Positions 24,486-35,600 of a DNA stretch of 64,000 nucleotides are shown in pieces (position 1 is the first letter of the stretch; the number at the start of each line of letters is the position of its first letter). Origin of the DNA: Leptodesmis sichuanensis A121 (lineage in GTDB: Bacteria > Cyanobacteriota > Cyanobacteriia > Leptolyngbyales > Leptolyngbyaceae); the NCBI RefSeq assembly GCF_021379005.1, contig NZ_CP075171.1:4216001-4280000 (forward strand). The letters run 5' to 3'. Below the pieces are notes generated by a model that was not told the DNA's origin, did no database searches, and saw only the letters and a program-made list of their open reading frames with translations. Both the position numbers and the translations under genes were made by a program.

Positions 24486-25206
24486 CTACTTCATCGGTAA
24501 TTGAGTGGGTGGAGCAGACCTATCCTTAAGCAGTCGCTGGGGCACCCACCACAGGTAGACCATCATGCCAGTTAATTCCACCAGCGGTTGAAGCACCACG
24601 ATCGTCACGACCACAGACCAAGACTCTGGCAGTGCCAACGCGAAGGGCAGTACCACAAAGGAACTGCGGGTACCCAGGCTAAAGGCACTGGAGAATTGCC
24701 CCAATAGCACAGTCAGTTGCGAGGCGGCAATCAGCAACAGCACGATACTTAACAGGGGCACAGGCCACCAGGCTGTGAGCTTTAGCCAGCGTTCGCCCAC
24801 CGGATGAAATTTGGCCCATTGTTCGGTGAGCAGGGCCAAGCTCATCGGCACCACAATTAAAACCAGAAATGCCTGGAGAAAGGCAGATGGATGGATCTCA
24901 CGGTGGACTTGCCCATCGGTAAAGAGCCACAGGTAAAGCGGCAATAGGACACTCTGGAATGGACTAACAGCCAGACCACTCCAGGCACAATCACAAAATT
25001 AGCGAACATCAACGCGACCATAAACCGCCGATGGCGAAACGCTTGCCGCAATTGCAGGAAGGGCACCTGACAAAAGGTGGTGTACAGCAATAAACCCAGG
25101 GCGATCGCAATCCAGGATTCTAATCCTTTGGTCGCCTCAGGGTGATGGCCGCCCCACAACGCTCCCAGTGTTAAGGCAAGTTGGTTTGCTGCAATGCAAG
25201 CTGCCC
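24486..25206 (-). pseudogene. SBF/ACR3-like permease with internal deletion and frameshift
   Basis: Two overlapping minus-strand frames encode parts of one membrane carrier. The upstream part (ALTLGALWGG, SWIAIALGLLLYTTFCQVPF, then MVALMFANFVIVPGVVWLLV) is in one frame. From about 24970 the coding potential moves to another (FQSVLLPLYLWLFTDG, FLQAFLVLIVVPMSLALLTE, then SSFVVLPFALALPE). In bile acid/arsenite (SBF) carriers about 50 residues normally lie between these blocks, so a deletion seems to have removed one helix and shifted the frame. No good start is seen; the 5' end runs straight into the dispersed palindrome at 25207. The start of the family domain is therefore probably also lost. 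Confidence 0.7.
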
Positions 25207-25281
25207 TTAAACCAAGTCCAGCTAGAGGACGGTTGTTTTCCGATCAGAGAAACACCAGTTCTGGACTTGGACAAGGTTTAA
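25207..25281. repeat. Dispersed palindromic repeat, copy 1 of 3
   Basis: The element runs from TTAAACCAAGTCCAGCTAGA to CTGGACTTGGACAAGGTTTAA, with CCAAGTCCAG and CTGGACTTGG as inverted arms and the conserved core GATCAGAGAAAC. Two other copies lie at 29402-29475 (opposite orientation) and 40404-40476. This copy abuts the 5' end of the broken SBF gene. Confidence 0.8.
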
Positions 25282-25304
25282 AACCAATTCACAGAGGAAC
25301 CAAT

Positions 25305-25745
25305 TCACAGAGGTGCTTTATCGAATGAATTGGCCGACTCCGGACTCATAAGAATCACATTATCAATGACGTGAATGATGCCATTATCCGCTTCAATGTC
25401 TGCAGCGACGACCGTTGCGTTTTTGACTTCAAAGTAGTCATCGGTAGAGTTGATCCGAATAGGGGACCCTTCTAGCGAGGTGAGAAATTCAACGTTCTTT
25501 AAGTCGTCTCTGGTATATTTTCCAGACACTACGTGATAAGTCAGAATTCGGGTCAGTTGAGGAATATTTTGTACCAGCGTTTGGATCGTTCCCGGAGGCA
25601 ACTTAGCAAACGCATCATCGGTCGGGGCAAAGACGGTAAAAGGGCCTGGACTCTTTAAGGCACCAACCAGATCCGCCGCTTGCACAGCGGTTACGAGAGT
25701 TTTGAAAGAATCCGCACTAACTGCAATATCAACAATGTCTGGCAT
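25305..25745 (-). CDS. Fasciclin (FAS1) domain protein
   Basis: 146 residues, a single FAS1 domain and no signal peptide. Both conserved FAS1 boxes are visible: [20 protein letters not shown] and the preceding [14 protein letters not shown], then [15 protein letters not shown] and, near the end, [19 protein letters not shown]1 domains mediate adhesion or protein contacts. Cyanobacterial single-domain forms are common and poorly understood. The gene is followed by copy 1 of the dispersed palindrome. Confidence 0.92.
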   Translation of the reverse strand: MPDIVDIAVSADSFKTLVTAVQAADLVGALKSPGPFTVFAPTDDAFAKLPPGTIQTLVQNIPQLTRILTYHVVSGKYTRDDLKNVEFLTSLEGSPIRINSTDDYFEVKNATVVAADIEADNGIIHVIDNVILMSPESANSFDKAPL

Positions 25746-25906
25746 GCGTTTAAGTTAGGTCGTGAATAAGCATTGTCTTCCATCATCATGTCATTAATTG
25801 GCGGCTCGATCGCCGCCAGCAACGTAAGAAAAAGTAATTCCTGAATTTACCCGTCACTATAGCGATCGCAGCGTACTATTTGCAAAGAACGAATGACCAA
25901 TGACCA

Positions 25907-26851
25907 ATGACCAATGACCCCGTGACCATTTCAGTGCCTGCAACAACCGCCAATATTGGCCCTGGCTTTGATTGCCTGGGAGCCGCACTGACTCTCTATA
26001 ATCGCTTTACCTTTTCCCTGACCACTGACAATGATTCTCCAGTGGTAATCACGGCAGTGGGAGAGGAGGCCGATCGCGTCCAGACGGATAGCAGCAACCT
26101 GGTTTACCAGGCATTTGTCCAGTTTTATCAAGCCATTCAGCAACCTGTTCCCCCCGTTCACATCACCATTCAGTTAGGAGTTCCTTTGGCCCGTGGGCTG
26201 GGCAGTTCTGCTACCGCGATCGTGGCCGGATTGGTTGGCGCTAATGCCCTGGCAGGGTTGCCCCTCACACAACAGCAGGTGATGCAACAGGCGATCGCGA
26301 TGGAGGGTCATCCCGATAACGTAGTTCCGGCACTGTTAGGGGGGTGTCGTCTGGCTGCAACAAAGCTGGACGGAGGCTGGGAAATTTGTGAGGTTCCCTG
26401 GCATCCAGATGTTGCTGTTGTTGTTGCCATTCCTAATTTTGAACTTTCGACGGCTGAAGCTCGTCGCGTGCTGCCCGATCGCTACAGTCGTGCCGATGCC
26501 ATCTTTAATACCGCCCATCTAGGACTACTGATTCGGGGTCTGGAAACCGGGACAGATTCCTGGTTGCAAGCCGCCCTGCAAGACCGGATTCATCAACCAT
26601 ATCGCTACTCACTGATTGCAGGCTACAAACCTGTGCAATCTGCTGCCCTGGAGGCTGGTGCCTATGGCTTAGTGATTAGCGGTGCTGGCCCAACCCTGCT
26701 GGCTCTGACTGCTGCGTCCCAGGCAGAAGCTGTACGAGAGGCGATCGCCAGTGCCTGGGCGAGTGCAGCCATTACAGCTACGGTATATATACTGCACATT
26801 GATCACCGGGGAGCCACGGTCAGTTTTGAGGCTGATCCCATTTCAGCCTGA
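25907..26851 (+). CDS. thrB: Homoserine kinase
   Basis: 314 residues, GHMP-kinase fold: PATTANIGPGFDCLGAAL at the N-terminus, ATP-binding PLARGLGSSATAIVAGLVG near 90, and GAYGLVISGAGPTLLALTAA near the C-terminus. It phosphorylates homoserine for threonine synthesis. The start region contains tandem TGACCAA repeats (25893-25918) giving several in-frame or out-of-frame ATGs; 25907 is chosen because it leads directly into the conserved core. TGACCAATGAC-like text also occurs at about 8168 and 28240. Confidence 0.93.
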   Translation: MTNDPVTISVPATTANIGPGFDCLGAALTLYNRFTFSLTTDNDSPVVITAVGEEADRVQTDSSNLVYQAFVQFYQAIQQPVPPVHITIQLGVPLARGLGSSATAIVAGLVGANALAGLPLTQQQVMQQAIAMEGHPDNVVPALLGGCRLAATKLDGGWEICEVPWHPDVAVVVAIPNFELSTAEARRVLPDRYSRADAIFNTAHLGLLIRGLETGTDSWLQAALQDRIHQPYRYSLIAGYKPVQSAALEAGAYGLVISGAGPTLLALTAASQAEAVREAIASAWASAAITATVYILHIDHRGATVSFEADPISA

Positions 26852-26854
26852 AAC

Positions 26855-26882
26855 AAAAAGCCCCCAGCACAAGGCCGGGGGC
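26855..26882 (-). terminator. GC-rich terminator hairpin oriented to the minus strand
   Basis: GCCCCC (26860-26865) pairs with GGGGGC (26877-26882). Read on the minus strand, the hairpin is followed by TTTTTG. On the plus strand no T-run follows, so it does not look like a normal thrB terminator. It begins 3 bases after the thrB stop. It may block antisense transcription into thrB or simply act as an RNA 3' stabiliser. Confidence 0.55.
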
Positions 26883-26962
26883 AACAATCAGGGTGCATCT
26901 ACCACTCCACTCTTCGGTGATATTGGCTACCCATCCGGAGAAAAAATCAGCAAATTTGAGAA

Positions 26963-27673
26963 ATGTTTCAATCTGTTGCTACTTCCCTTACCGCCAACGT
27001 TCAGTACCAGTGCCGCATCCATTTGGACATCTATGACTCTCCGGCTCTGGAGCGATTAGCAACGCAAGCTGCCGCAGGGCGAAGACTATGGATCGAGGCT
27101 CAACCCAATGCCTCATTCGATTCGACTACCGCGATCGCCATTCGGCTCTGCGAGGACGACTATCCTGGTTGGATTGGGCCAGAGGCTGTAGAGCAGTTGG
27201 ATATTGCTGAAGTTCCCTATCAGTCTCCTTCCTGGTCAGCAGCAGAGATTCAGGCCAAAATTCCGGCGGCGATCGCCTTTACAAAAGCTGCCATGTCCCA
27301 ACCCAATCACTACCTGTGGGGTGGAACGGTGGGACCAAATTATGACTGTTCTGGCTTAATGCAAGCCGCCTTTGCCTCAGTAGGTATCTGGCTGCCCAGA
27401 GATGCCTATCAACAGGAAGGATTTACTGAGTCGATCGCCCTTGCTGATGCCGAACCTGGAGATTTAGTCTTTTTCGGCCCTGCCCACAAAGCCACTCATG
27501 TAGGGCTGTATTTAGGAAATGGTGAGTATATCCATAGCTCCGGGAAGGATCAGGGGCATAACGGCATTGCGATCGATGTGCTCTCGGCCACTGGCACCCC
27601 GATCAGCCAAACCTACTTTGCTCAATTTCGTGGGGTGGGACGCATTACGTCCTCCTACCCCAGGCGACCGTAA
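26963..27673 (+). CDS. NlpC/P60 cell-wall peptidase with N-terminal SH3-like domain
   Basis: 236 residues. The N-terminal 80 are an SH3-like module (YQCRIHLDIYDSPALERLAT); the rest is an NlpC/P60 domain with catalytic Cys in YDCSGLMQAAF, the first His in THVGLYLG and the third residue in YIHSSGKDQG. It cleaves the gamma-D-Glu/diamino-acid bond in peptidoglycan stem peptides, as shown for the similar two-domain cyanobacterial enzymes. No signal peptide is present, consistent with a role in recycling rather than outer wall turnover. The gene stands alone. Confidence 0.92.
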   Translation: MFQSVATSLTANVQYQCRIHLDIYDSPALERLATQAAAGRRLWIEAQPNASFDSTTAIAIRLCEDDYPGWIGPEAVEQLDIAEVPYQSPSWSAAEIQAKIPAAIAFTKAAMSQPNHYLWGGTVGPNYDCSGLMQAAFASVGIWLPRDAYQQEGFTESIALADAEPGDLVFFGPAHKATHVGLYLGNGEYIHSSGKDQGHNGIAIDVLSATGTPISQTYFAQFRGVGRITSSYPRRP

Positions 27674-27714
27674 AGAACTGCACTCAATTACGATCATGCC
27701 CATCTAGATCAAGC

Positions 27715-28212
27715 CTAAAGATTGAGAATTGTAGATCCATCTTTGCGGGTTAAAGCCCATTCGCCATTCGGCAACTGCGTCGCTTTGAGATCATCATTTG
27801 GGTATTCAACCTCATCGCCTTCAATGCGATCGCCAATTTCAAGATAGGTCACACGGCCTTCAGACCGATTGACCAGTTGATGAGCTACACCTGTACCTGC
27901 CTTAAATCCATAGCAATCACCTGGCTGCAAAATGAATTCCTCTTGACCCAGCACCAGCGTTGGGCTGCCTTCCAGGACTAGAATAAATTCCTCCTGCTTC
28001 GAGTGACGATGTGCCAGCGCAGAAATTGCGCCTGGTAGCAGATGGGTCAAATTAACCCCAAAGTGAGTCAATCCAAAATACTCGCCCAGTTTGCGTTTTA
28101 ATCGCCCTTGCAAAAGTGCAGCATAGGGTTCTGGATATATCGTCTTACCCATCGGTGCTGGAATGGATGTTGCCGCGATCGGGGGTTGCGTCATGCTGCC
28201 TGTTGCCACCAT
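27715..28212 (-). CDS. Cupin-domain protein
   Basis: 165 residues (or 159 from ATG 28194). Cupin motif 1: SALAHRHSKQEEFILVLEG, with the metal-ligand His-x-His and Glu; motif 2: GDCYGFKAGTGVAHQLVN, with the last ligand His. This gives the metal site of a single-domain cupin. The following ATYLEIGD-type strand (VTYLEIGDRIEGDEVEYPND) is often seen in proteins annotated as sugar-related or auxin-binding-like. The reaction is unknown. The gene is convergent with the NlpC/P60 gene (41 bases apart) and divergent from the glycosyltransferase. Confidence 0.83.
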   Translation of the reverse strand: MVATGSMTQPPIAATSIPAPMGKTIYPEPYAALLQGRLKRKLGEYFGLTHFGVNLTHLLPGAISALAHRHSKQEEFILVLEGSPTLVLGQEEFILQPGDCYGFKAGTGVAHQLVNRSEGRVTYLEIGDRIEGDEVEYPNDDLKATQLPNGEWALTRKDGSTILNL

Positions 28213-28247
28213 CCTGCTATTCTAATAGCAAATCCTGCTGATGACCA

Positions 28248-29261
28248 ATGACGAGTTCTTTAAGTACTGCATCCAGTAAGTTGTGGGCCACTCCTACCCT
28301 CAATCCTAACCTATCGATCGTAGTCCCCATTCACAATGAGTATGAGAACCTGCCCCGCCTACTGGAGGCGATCGCAGGGGTACTCAAAACGGCTCAGTAC
28401 AGCTACGAAATTATCTGTGTGGATGATGGGTCAACCGATGGTTCTAGCCAACTGCTCAAGGAACTGGCCCAGGCGCGGACGGATTTGCGGGCGATTATTT
28501 TGCGTCGTAACTATGGCCAAACCGCCGCAATGGCCGCAGGCTTTCGATTTGCGCAGGGAAACATCATTATCACAATGGATGGGGATTTGCAAAATGATCC
28601 GGCTGACATCCCCATGCTGATTGACAAGCTGAATGAAGGCTATGACCTGGTGAGCGGTTGGCGGCAACATCGGCAAGATGCCACGATTAGCCGCAAAATT
28701 CCCTCAAAAATTGCTAATTGGTTGATTGGCCAGGTAACGGGAGTCAAAGTGCATGATTATGGCTGCTCCTTAAAGGTGTACCGTGCGGAACTGGTGGCCG
28801 ACATGAACCTGTACGGTGAGTTGCATCGATTCCTTCCAGCCCTGGCCTTTATTGAAGGAGCACGGATTACAGAAGTGCCAGTCCGTCACCATCCCCGCCA
28901 ATTCGGCAAGAGCAAATATGGCATCGATCGCACCTTCCGCGTCGTCATGGATCTAATGACTGTATTCTTCATGCGGAAATTTCTTACCCGTCCAATGCAC
29001 GTCTTCGGGCTGCTGGGATTTTTATCCATGCTGTTGGGCGTGGCGATCGGCCTTTACCTCACGTCCCTCAAGCTGAGTTTTGGTGAAAGTATTAACCGTC
29101 CTCTGCTGACTCTGGCCGTTGTGTTGCTGTTGGCGGGAGTTCAGCTATTTAGTTTTGGCCTCCTGGCAGAATTACTGATGCGCACCTACCACGAATCTCA
29201 GGGACGGCCCATTTACCGGGTTCGGGAAATTATTGAACCTGGCTCTGTAAAAAATTCATGA
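28248..29261 (+). CDS. Glycosyltransferase family 2 with two C-terminal membrane helices
   Basis: 337 residues. GT-A core: LSIVVPIHNEYENLPRLLEA, IICVDDGSTDGSSQLL, the metal-binding ITMDGDLQNDP and GCSLKVYRAELV, then HHPRQFGKSKYG, the pattern of polyprenyl-phosphate glycosyltransferases of the DPM1/GtrB type. Two membrane helices follow at about 262-282 and 295-320. It probably loads a sugar onto a lipid carrier at the inner face of the membrane. The gene starts 36 bases after the divergent cupin start and has no clear operon partner. Confidence 0.9.
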   Translation: MTSSLSTASSKLWATPTLNPNLSIVVPIHNEYENLPRLLEAIAGVLKTAQYSYEIICVDDGSTDGSSQLLKELAQARTDLRAIILRRNYGQTAAMAAGFRFAQGNIIITMDGDLQNDPADIPMLIDKLNEGYDLVSGWRQHRQDATISRKIPSKIANWLIGQVTGVKVHDYGCSLKVYRAELVADMNLYGELHRFLPALAFIEGARITEVPVRHHPRQFGKSKYGIDRTFRVVMDLMTVFFMRKFLTRPMHVFGLLGFLSMLLGVAIGLYLTSLKLSFGESINRPLLTLAVVLLLAGVQLFSFGLLAELLMRTYHESQGRPIYRVREIIEPGSVKNS

Positions 29262-29401
29262 ACAGGATGATAATTCTATTTGAGTTTAGGGGAATTCTGG
29301 GAGCGTAGCCGATACGGCGGTGATCAACCTCTGTATATCTACTGTATCTTCATCATAGTTTTGGCTGATTTAATTTCTAGTGTCACTCCCAGGAATCAGG
29401 T

Positions 29402-29475
29402 TCAACCTTATCCAGGTTCAGAACCGTAGTTTCTCTGATCGGAAAACGACCGTTCTCTAGCTGGATCTGGTTGGA
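29402..29475. repeat. Dispersed palindromic repeat, copy 2 of 3 (reverse orientation)
   Basis: The text TTTCTCTGATCGGAAAACGA, followed by CCGTTCTCTAGCTGGATC, is the reverse complement of the core of copies 1 and 3, with AACCTTATCCAGG and CTGGATCTGGTT as arms. It lies in the 400-base spacer after the glycosyltransferase gene, about 200 bases before the giant gene. Confidence 0.78.
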
Positions 29476-29602
29476 TTCAGCTTGCATTCAGGGGGTTCAC
29501 AGAAATTCATTCAGTTCTGCAGGGTGTAAAAGATTTCGTGCACGTTTGGTATTAACGAGTACTATTTCTGAAGGCTGAAAAAATTTTTAAGTCGAGAAAT
29601 CG

Positions 29603-29631
29603 GGAGCTGCGAGGCTCCTTCAGATTTTTTT
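29603..29631 (+). terminator. Terminator-like hairpin upstream of the giant gene
   Basis: GGAGC-N6-GCTCC is followed after six bases by a run of seven T. It lies about 45 bases before the likely start codon of the giant gene. It could end transcripts from the glycosyltransferase side, or act as a leader attenuator if the promoter lies upstream. Confidence 0.4.
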
Positions 29632-29676
29632 GGCTAAAGAAACCAACATCATTTAGTTGAATTGAAGGGTCATACC

Positions 29677-32600
29677 GTGGATTTCTTTCCTGCTCCGGGT
29701 CACTCGCTCCTCGAAAATCAGTCCCTCCTGTCGTTCAATGCAGCGGCCACCAGTCTTTATTCAAATGCTGGTTCTCTTACTTCTTCACAATTCGCCTCGC
29801 CCTTTCAGGACACTTTCTCTTCATCCTGGTGGCGTTCTCCGGCATCACTCGATCATGACCATGCAAGAGATGGGGGTGCCGTTGCGATTTTTGATCCTTC
29901 CGTTGCCGATATCTCGACGCTGATTGCTGGACTGGCTCCCGGAACAGACGTTTACATCCTGGATCCAACGTGGGATGCGATCGCCCAAATCACCAGTATC
30001 CTGGCCCACGAACACAATATTTCCAACCTCAGCCTGTTTGCCCACGGAGATCCTGGAGAAATCGACTTTAGCTCCATGACCTTCGATTTCAGCGATCTGG
30101 GGACTTACTCAGCAGATTTGCAACAGTGGACAAAATCTTTAGCCCAGGGAGCCGGAATCTCCATCTATAGCTGTGAGCTGGCTGGCAGTGAGCAGGGAAA
30201 AGCCTTTTTACAGGAATGGAGTCAGTTAGCCGGAGTGGGGATCGCTGCATCCAGCCGTCTCATTGGCAATCAAGCCTTAGGCGGTAACTGGACGCTAGAC
30301 TTCGAGACGAGCGGCTTTACCACGCCGGATATTCTGCAAGACTGGGCAAAAGCCGCCTATCAACACGTTTTAGATACCTTCACCGTTACCAATACCAATG
30401 ACAGTGGTGCAGGTTCATTACGGCAGGCCATCCTGAATGCCAATGCCCTGGCCGGAACAGATACGATTACCTTCGATCCAACTGTATTTGGCAGCAGTCC
30501 CCAAACCATCACACTCACATCAGGCCAACTGATCATCAATGACAGTGTGGATATCTTTGGGCCACTGAGCAGCACCCTCACTGTCAGTGGTAACAACTCC
30601 AACCGGGTCTTCTTTGTCAACCAAGGCACGGTCAATCTAGCCAATTTTACGATCGCCAACGGCTTAGCCAGAGGTGGGGATGGCAGTAGCGGTGGCGGTG
30701 GCGGTGGCGGCTTCGGCGGCGGTCTGTTCATCAACAGTGGCACGGTCAACTTAACCAATCTCGTCTTCACGGGCAACCAGGCGATCGGGGGTAACGGGGG
30801 TACTGGTGCCGGTGGCGGTGGCGGTGGCCTCGGGGGTAGAGGCGGCATCGGCGGTGGCGGCGGTGGCGGCGGTGGCGGCTTCGCAGGCAATGGTGGTAAT
30901 GGCGACGGCAGCGGCGTAAGCGGTGGCGGTGGCGGTGGCTTCGCAGGCAATGGCGGTAATGGCACAATTACCACAGGTGGCACAGGTGGCGCAGGTACTG
31001 GAACCATTCTCGGAGGCACAGCGGCTGGGGATGGTATCGGTAGTACAGGCGGTACTGGCGGCAGTGGCGGTGGCATCGGCGGCGGCGGCGGCGGCGGTAG
31101 CAATGGTAATGGCGGGGCTGGCAGTATTGGCGGCGGCGGCGGCGGTAGTGGTGGCAACAATACTACTGGCGGCAGCGGCGGTGACTTTGGCGGCGGCGGC
31201 GGCGGCTTTAGCATTGGTGGGGCTGGCGGCTTTGGCGGCGGCGGCGGCGGCGGCTTCACGGCTGGCGGCAATGGCGGCTTTGGCGGCGGCGGTGGCAGCA
31301 GCATTGCCAGTGGTGCCGGAAATGGTCAGGGCGGAACTCTGGCTGGAACTGGCGGTAGCAATGGCGGTGGCGGTGGTGCCGGATTGGGAGGAGCCATTTT
31401 TATTCGCAATGGTTCTCTTAACATTGCGGGCGGTGTGTTTAATAACAACGCTGCTACAGGAGGTAGTGGTGGCGGCGGCGGTGCCCAGGGCGGTCAGGGG
31501 AAAGCAGGAGCTATCTTTACTGGAGCAGGCGTAACCTTTACCAGTAGTAATCTCGTCTTCAATGGCAACACTGCTTCTAATGCAGGATCGACGGCCAGCG
31601 ATAATGGCAATCTCTACGTCAGCCCACCTACGATCGCCCTTACTCCCACGACCTTACCCACTGGCACTGCCGGAACAACCTATTCTCAAACGTTGACAGC
31701 CAGCGGTGGTACCACTCCCTATAGCTTTGCAATCACGGGAGGCAGTTTACCCAGTGGATTCACCCTGTCCCCGACTGGCCAGTTGAGCGGCACCACAGGA
31801 CTGGCCGGAACCTTCAACTTCACTGCTACAGCTACGGATGCCAATAGTTTCACCGGATCGAATCCCTATCAAATTACGATCGCTCCGGCGGCTCCCTCGA
31901 TCGTCAGCTTTTTCTCTGGATCAGGACAAAGCGCTACGGTTAATAACGCTTTTGCTAATCCTTTAGCGGCCAAGGTCACAGATCAATTTAACAACCCTAT
32001 CAGTGGAGTGACTGTTACCTTCACCGCGCCTACAACAGGAGCCAGCGGCTCGTTCACGGGTGGAGCCAATACCATCACGGCGACCACAGACATCAATGGG
32101 ATTGCCACCACATCCTTTACAGCCAATACGGTCGCTGGAACCTACAGCGTGCTGGCGAATATTCAGGGTGGTACAACCCCAGCGGCCTTTAGCCTGACCA
32201 ATGCTGCTGGCAATGCTGCTAGTCTGGCCTTTACAGGCCTACCCACTAATACAGCAGCAGGAGCCTCTAATAGTTTTACAGTCACGGCTCAAGATACCTT
32301 TGGCAATACGGCCACGAGTTATAACGGTGTTGTGTTATTTACCAGCAGTGATGGACAGGCGGTGCTGCCGACCAATGCCACCCTGACGAATGGCACAGGT
32401 ACCTTCAATGCCACCCTGAGAACCATTGGCAGTCAAACCATTAATGCCAGCAGCGGAGGGCTGAGGAGCGCATCAGCTACCCTCACGGTTGATCCAGGTG
32501 CGGCCAGTACCTTGCTCATCAGTGGCCTTCCCTCCAGCACGATCGCTGGAACTCAATCGTCCCTAACCCTCACGGCGAAGGATGCCTTTGGCAATACAGT

Positions 32601-35600
32601 CACTAATTACAATGGCGTAGTGCTGCTGACCAGTAGTGATGGTCAAGCCGTTCTGCCAACCAATGCCAACCTGACGAATGGCACAGGCACCTTTAATGTC
32701 ATCCTGAAAACGGCTGGAACCCAAACCTTAAATGCCAGCAGTGGGCCATTGACCGCAACTTCAGCCAGTTTGACAGTCACACCAAGTGTGGCAACCAATT
32801 TGGCGATCGCTGGAGTTCCCGCCGCAGTAACAGCCGGAGCTTCCCAACCCTTCACCGTAACGGCCAGGGATGCCTTCGGTAACACAGCCACCAATTATAC
32901 GGGCGTAGTTTTATTCACCAGCAGTGACGGACAGGCCGTACTTCCCAGTAGCGCAGCCCTGACGAATGGCACAGGCACCTTTAATGCCACGCTGAGAACC
33001 GCCGGTACGCAATCCCTGAGGGTAACTGATACCGTCACCTCTAGCATCACAGGAACAGCTAATACCACCGTCACTCCGGCTACCGCGAATAAATTCTTAG
33101 TGACTGGCCTACCTGCCACCACCACAGCCGGAAATCCGAATTCCTTTACCGTCACTGCCCAGGATGCCTTTGGCAACACAGATACCAATTACACAGGTGT
33201 GGTCTTATTTACCAGTAGTGACGGTCAAGCCATCCTGCCTCCCAACGCCACCCTGAACAACGGCATAGGCACCTTTAGCACAATCCTACGCAGTGCCGGA
33301 ATTCAGTCTGTCCAAGTGGCTGATTCTCAGAACAGCGCCATCACCGGGCAGCAATCAGGCATTACGGTGAATCCAGCAGCCACCAGCCAGTTTTTAGTAT
33401 CTGGCTTGCCTGCCACCCTCACCGCTGGCACCCCCAATACCTTTACGGTGACGGCTCAGGATGCCTTTGGTAATACCACTCCGGGCTATACCGGAACCGT
33501 ACTCTTCACCAGTAGCGATGGCAAAGCTGTCCTCCCCACCAGCGCCACACTCAATAGTGGAACAGGCACCTTCAACGCTACTTTAAGAACCGCCGGTACC
33601 CAGTCCGTAACTGCTACCGATTCCAGAACCAGTAGTATTACGGGCACCCAGTCAGGCATCACGGTGAATGCGGGTGCAGCCACTGCACTTGCTTTAACAG
33701 GTCTGCCCACTACTTTGGCAGCAGGCACCTCGCAAGCTATCACTGTCACCGCGCAGGATGATTTTGGCAATACGGCCACAGGCTACAACGGGGTGGTGCT
33801 ATTCACTAGCAGTGATGGACAGGCGGTTCTCCCGACCAATGCCAACTTGACCAACGGCGCAGGCACTTTCAATGCCACCTTAAGAACCGCAGGCAATCAA
33901 ACCGTCAGTGTGAGCAGTGGTGTTCTGAGAGGAGCTTCAGCCAGTGTGGCAGTGACAGCAGGGGCTGCCAGTCAATTCCTGGTTGCTGGAATTCCCAGCA
34001 CTGTTGTGGCAGGTACCGCACAACCTTTAACCGTGACTGCCCAGGATAGCTTTGGCAACACCGCAACCACCTACAACGGCGTGGTGCTGTTTACCAGTAA
34101 TGATGGACAGGCGATTCTCCCGACCAATGCCAGACTGACCAATGGTACAGGTAACTTTAATGCCACTTTAAGAACTGCAGGTACTGGCAGAACGATCACC
34201 GCTACCGACTCCACCAATAGCAGCATTACGGGTAGTGCAACAGGCATCACTGTAGTTCCAGGTGCGGCCAGCACCTTGTTGCTATCTGGATTCCCCTCCA
34301 CAGTGACGGCAGGCGATCCCCAATCCGTAACTGTCACGGCTCAGGATGCCTTTGGCAACACGGCTACGGGTTACAGCGGTGTGGTCTTGTTTACCAGTAG
34401 TGATGGTCAGGCCGTTCTTCCGTCGAGTGCCACCGTTACGGGAGGAACCGGAACCTTTAATGCCACCCTGAGAACGGCTGGACAACAATCCCTGACAGCA
34501 ACTGATTCCGTCAACAACACTCTGACCACAACGCTATCAGGCATCACCGTCAATCCAGCTACAGCCAGCAGTTTCCTAATTACTGGCCCCAGTACCGTGA
34601 CAGCAGGAACGGCTCAAAACTTTACCGCGGTCGCAAAAGATGCTTTTGGCAATACGGCCACAGGTTATACCGGAACGGTGCTGTTCACCAGTAGTGACGG
34701 ACAGGCGGTGCTGCCCACTAATGTCACCTTTAATAATGGCACTGCTACCTTCTCGGCCACTTTGAGAACAGCAGGTACACGATCGCTCACCATTACCGAC
34801 TCCACCAATAGCAGCCTCACCGGAACCAACGCTGGCATTACAGTCACTCCAGCCGATGCCAGCTCACTCCAGCTCACTGGACTGCCAGCAACGACGACTG
34901 CTGGGGTAGCCCAATCCTTTAATGTGATTGCCAGAGATCCCTTTGGGAACACGGCTACTGGATATCGGGGAGTTGTCCTGTTTACTAGCAGCGATGGTCA
35001 GGCCGTCTTACCAACCAACGCGACTTTGAATAATGGCACGGGCACCTTTAGCGCCACACTGAAAACGGCAGGGACTCAAACCCTATTAGCCAACAGTGGT
35101 AATCTCACCAGCACCCCCGTCTCAATTACCGTCAACCCAGCCGCTGCCAATAATTTCCTCGTTTCTGGCTTCCCCCAAACAGCTACCGCTGGTACCTCTC
35201 AGTCCTTCAACGTGACGGCTAGAGATGCGTTTGGTAACACCGCCACGGGGTACAACGGCGTGCTCTTGTTCACCAGCAGTGATGGTCAGGCTACTTTACC
35301 GCCCAACGGCACTCTAACCAATGGCACCGGCACCTTTAATGCCAGCCTGAAAACCGCTGGCACTCAATCCTTAACGGTCAGAGATAGCGTCAACTCGGCG
35401 ATTACAGGCACCCAAACGGGCATTGTGATCACGCCAGCCGCCACCAGTACCTTTATAGTAGCTGGATTACCTGCAACGACCGTAGCTGGCACCTCTCAGC
35501 CCTTCACCGTGACTGCCAAAGATGACTTTGGCAATACCACGACGGGTTACAACGGTGTAGTGCTATTTACTAGCAGTGACGGACAGGCGGTGCTGCCAAC

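Noticed and set aside
30360-31304. 314-codon Pro-rich open frame on the minus strand inside the giant gene
   Set aside because: It is the complement of the GGN tract (CCN reads as Pro). It has no start context or family and disappears with the plus-strand gene.
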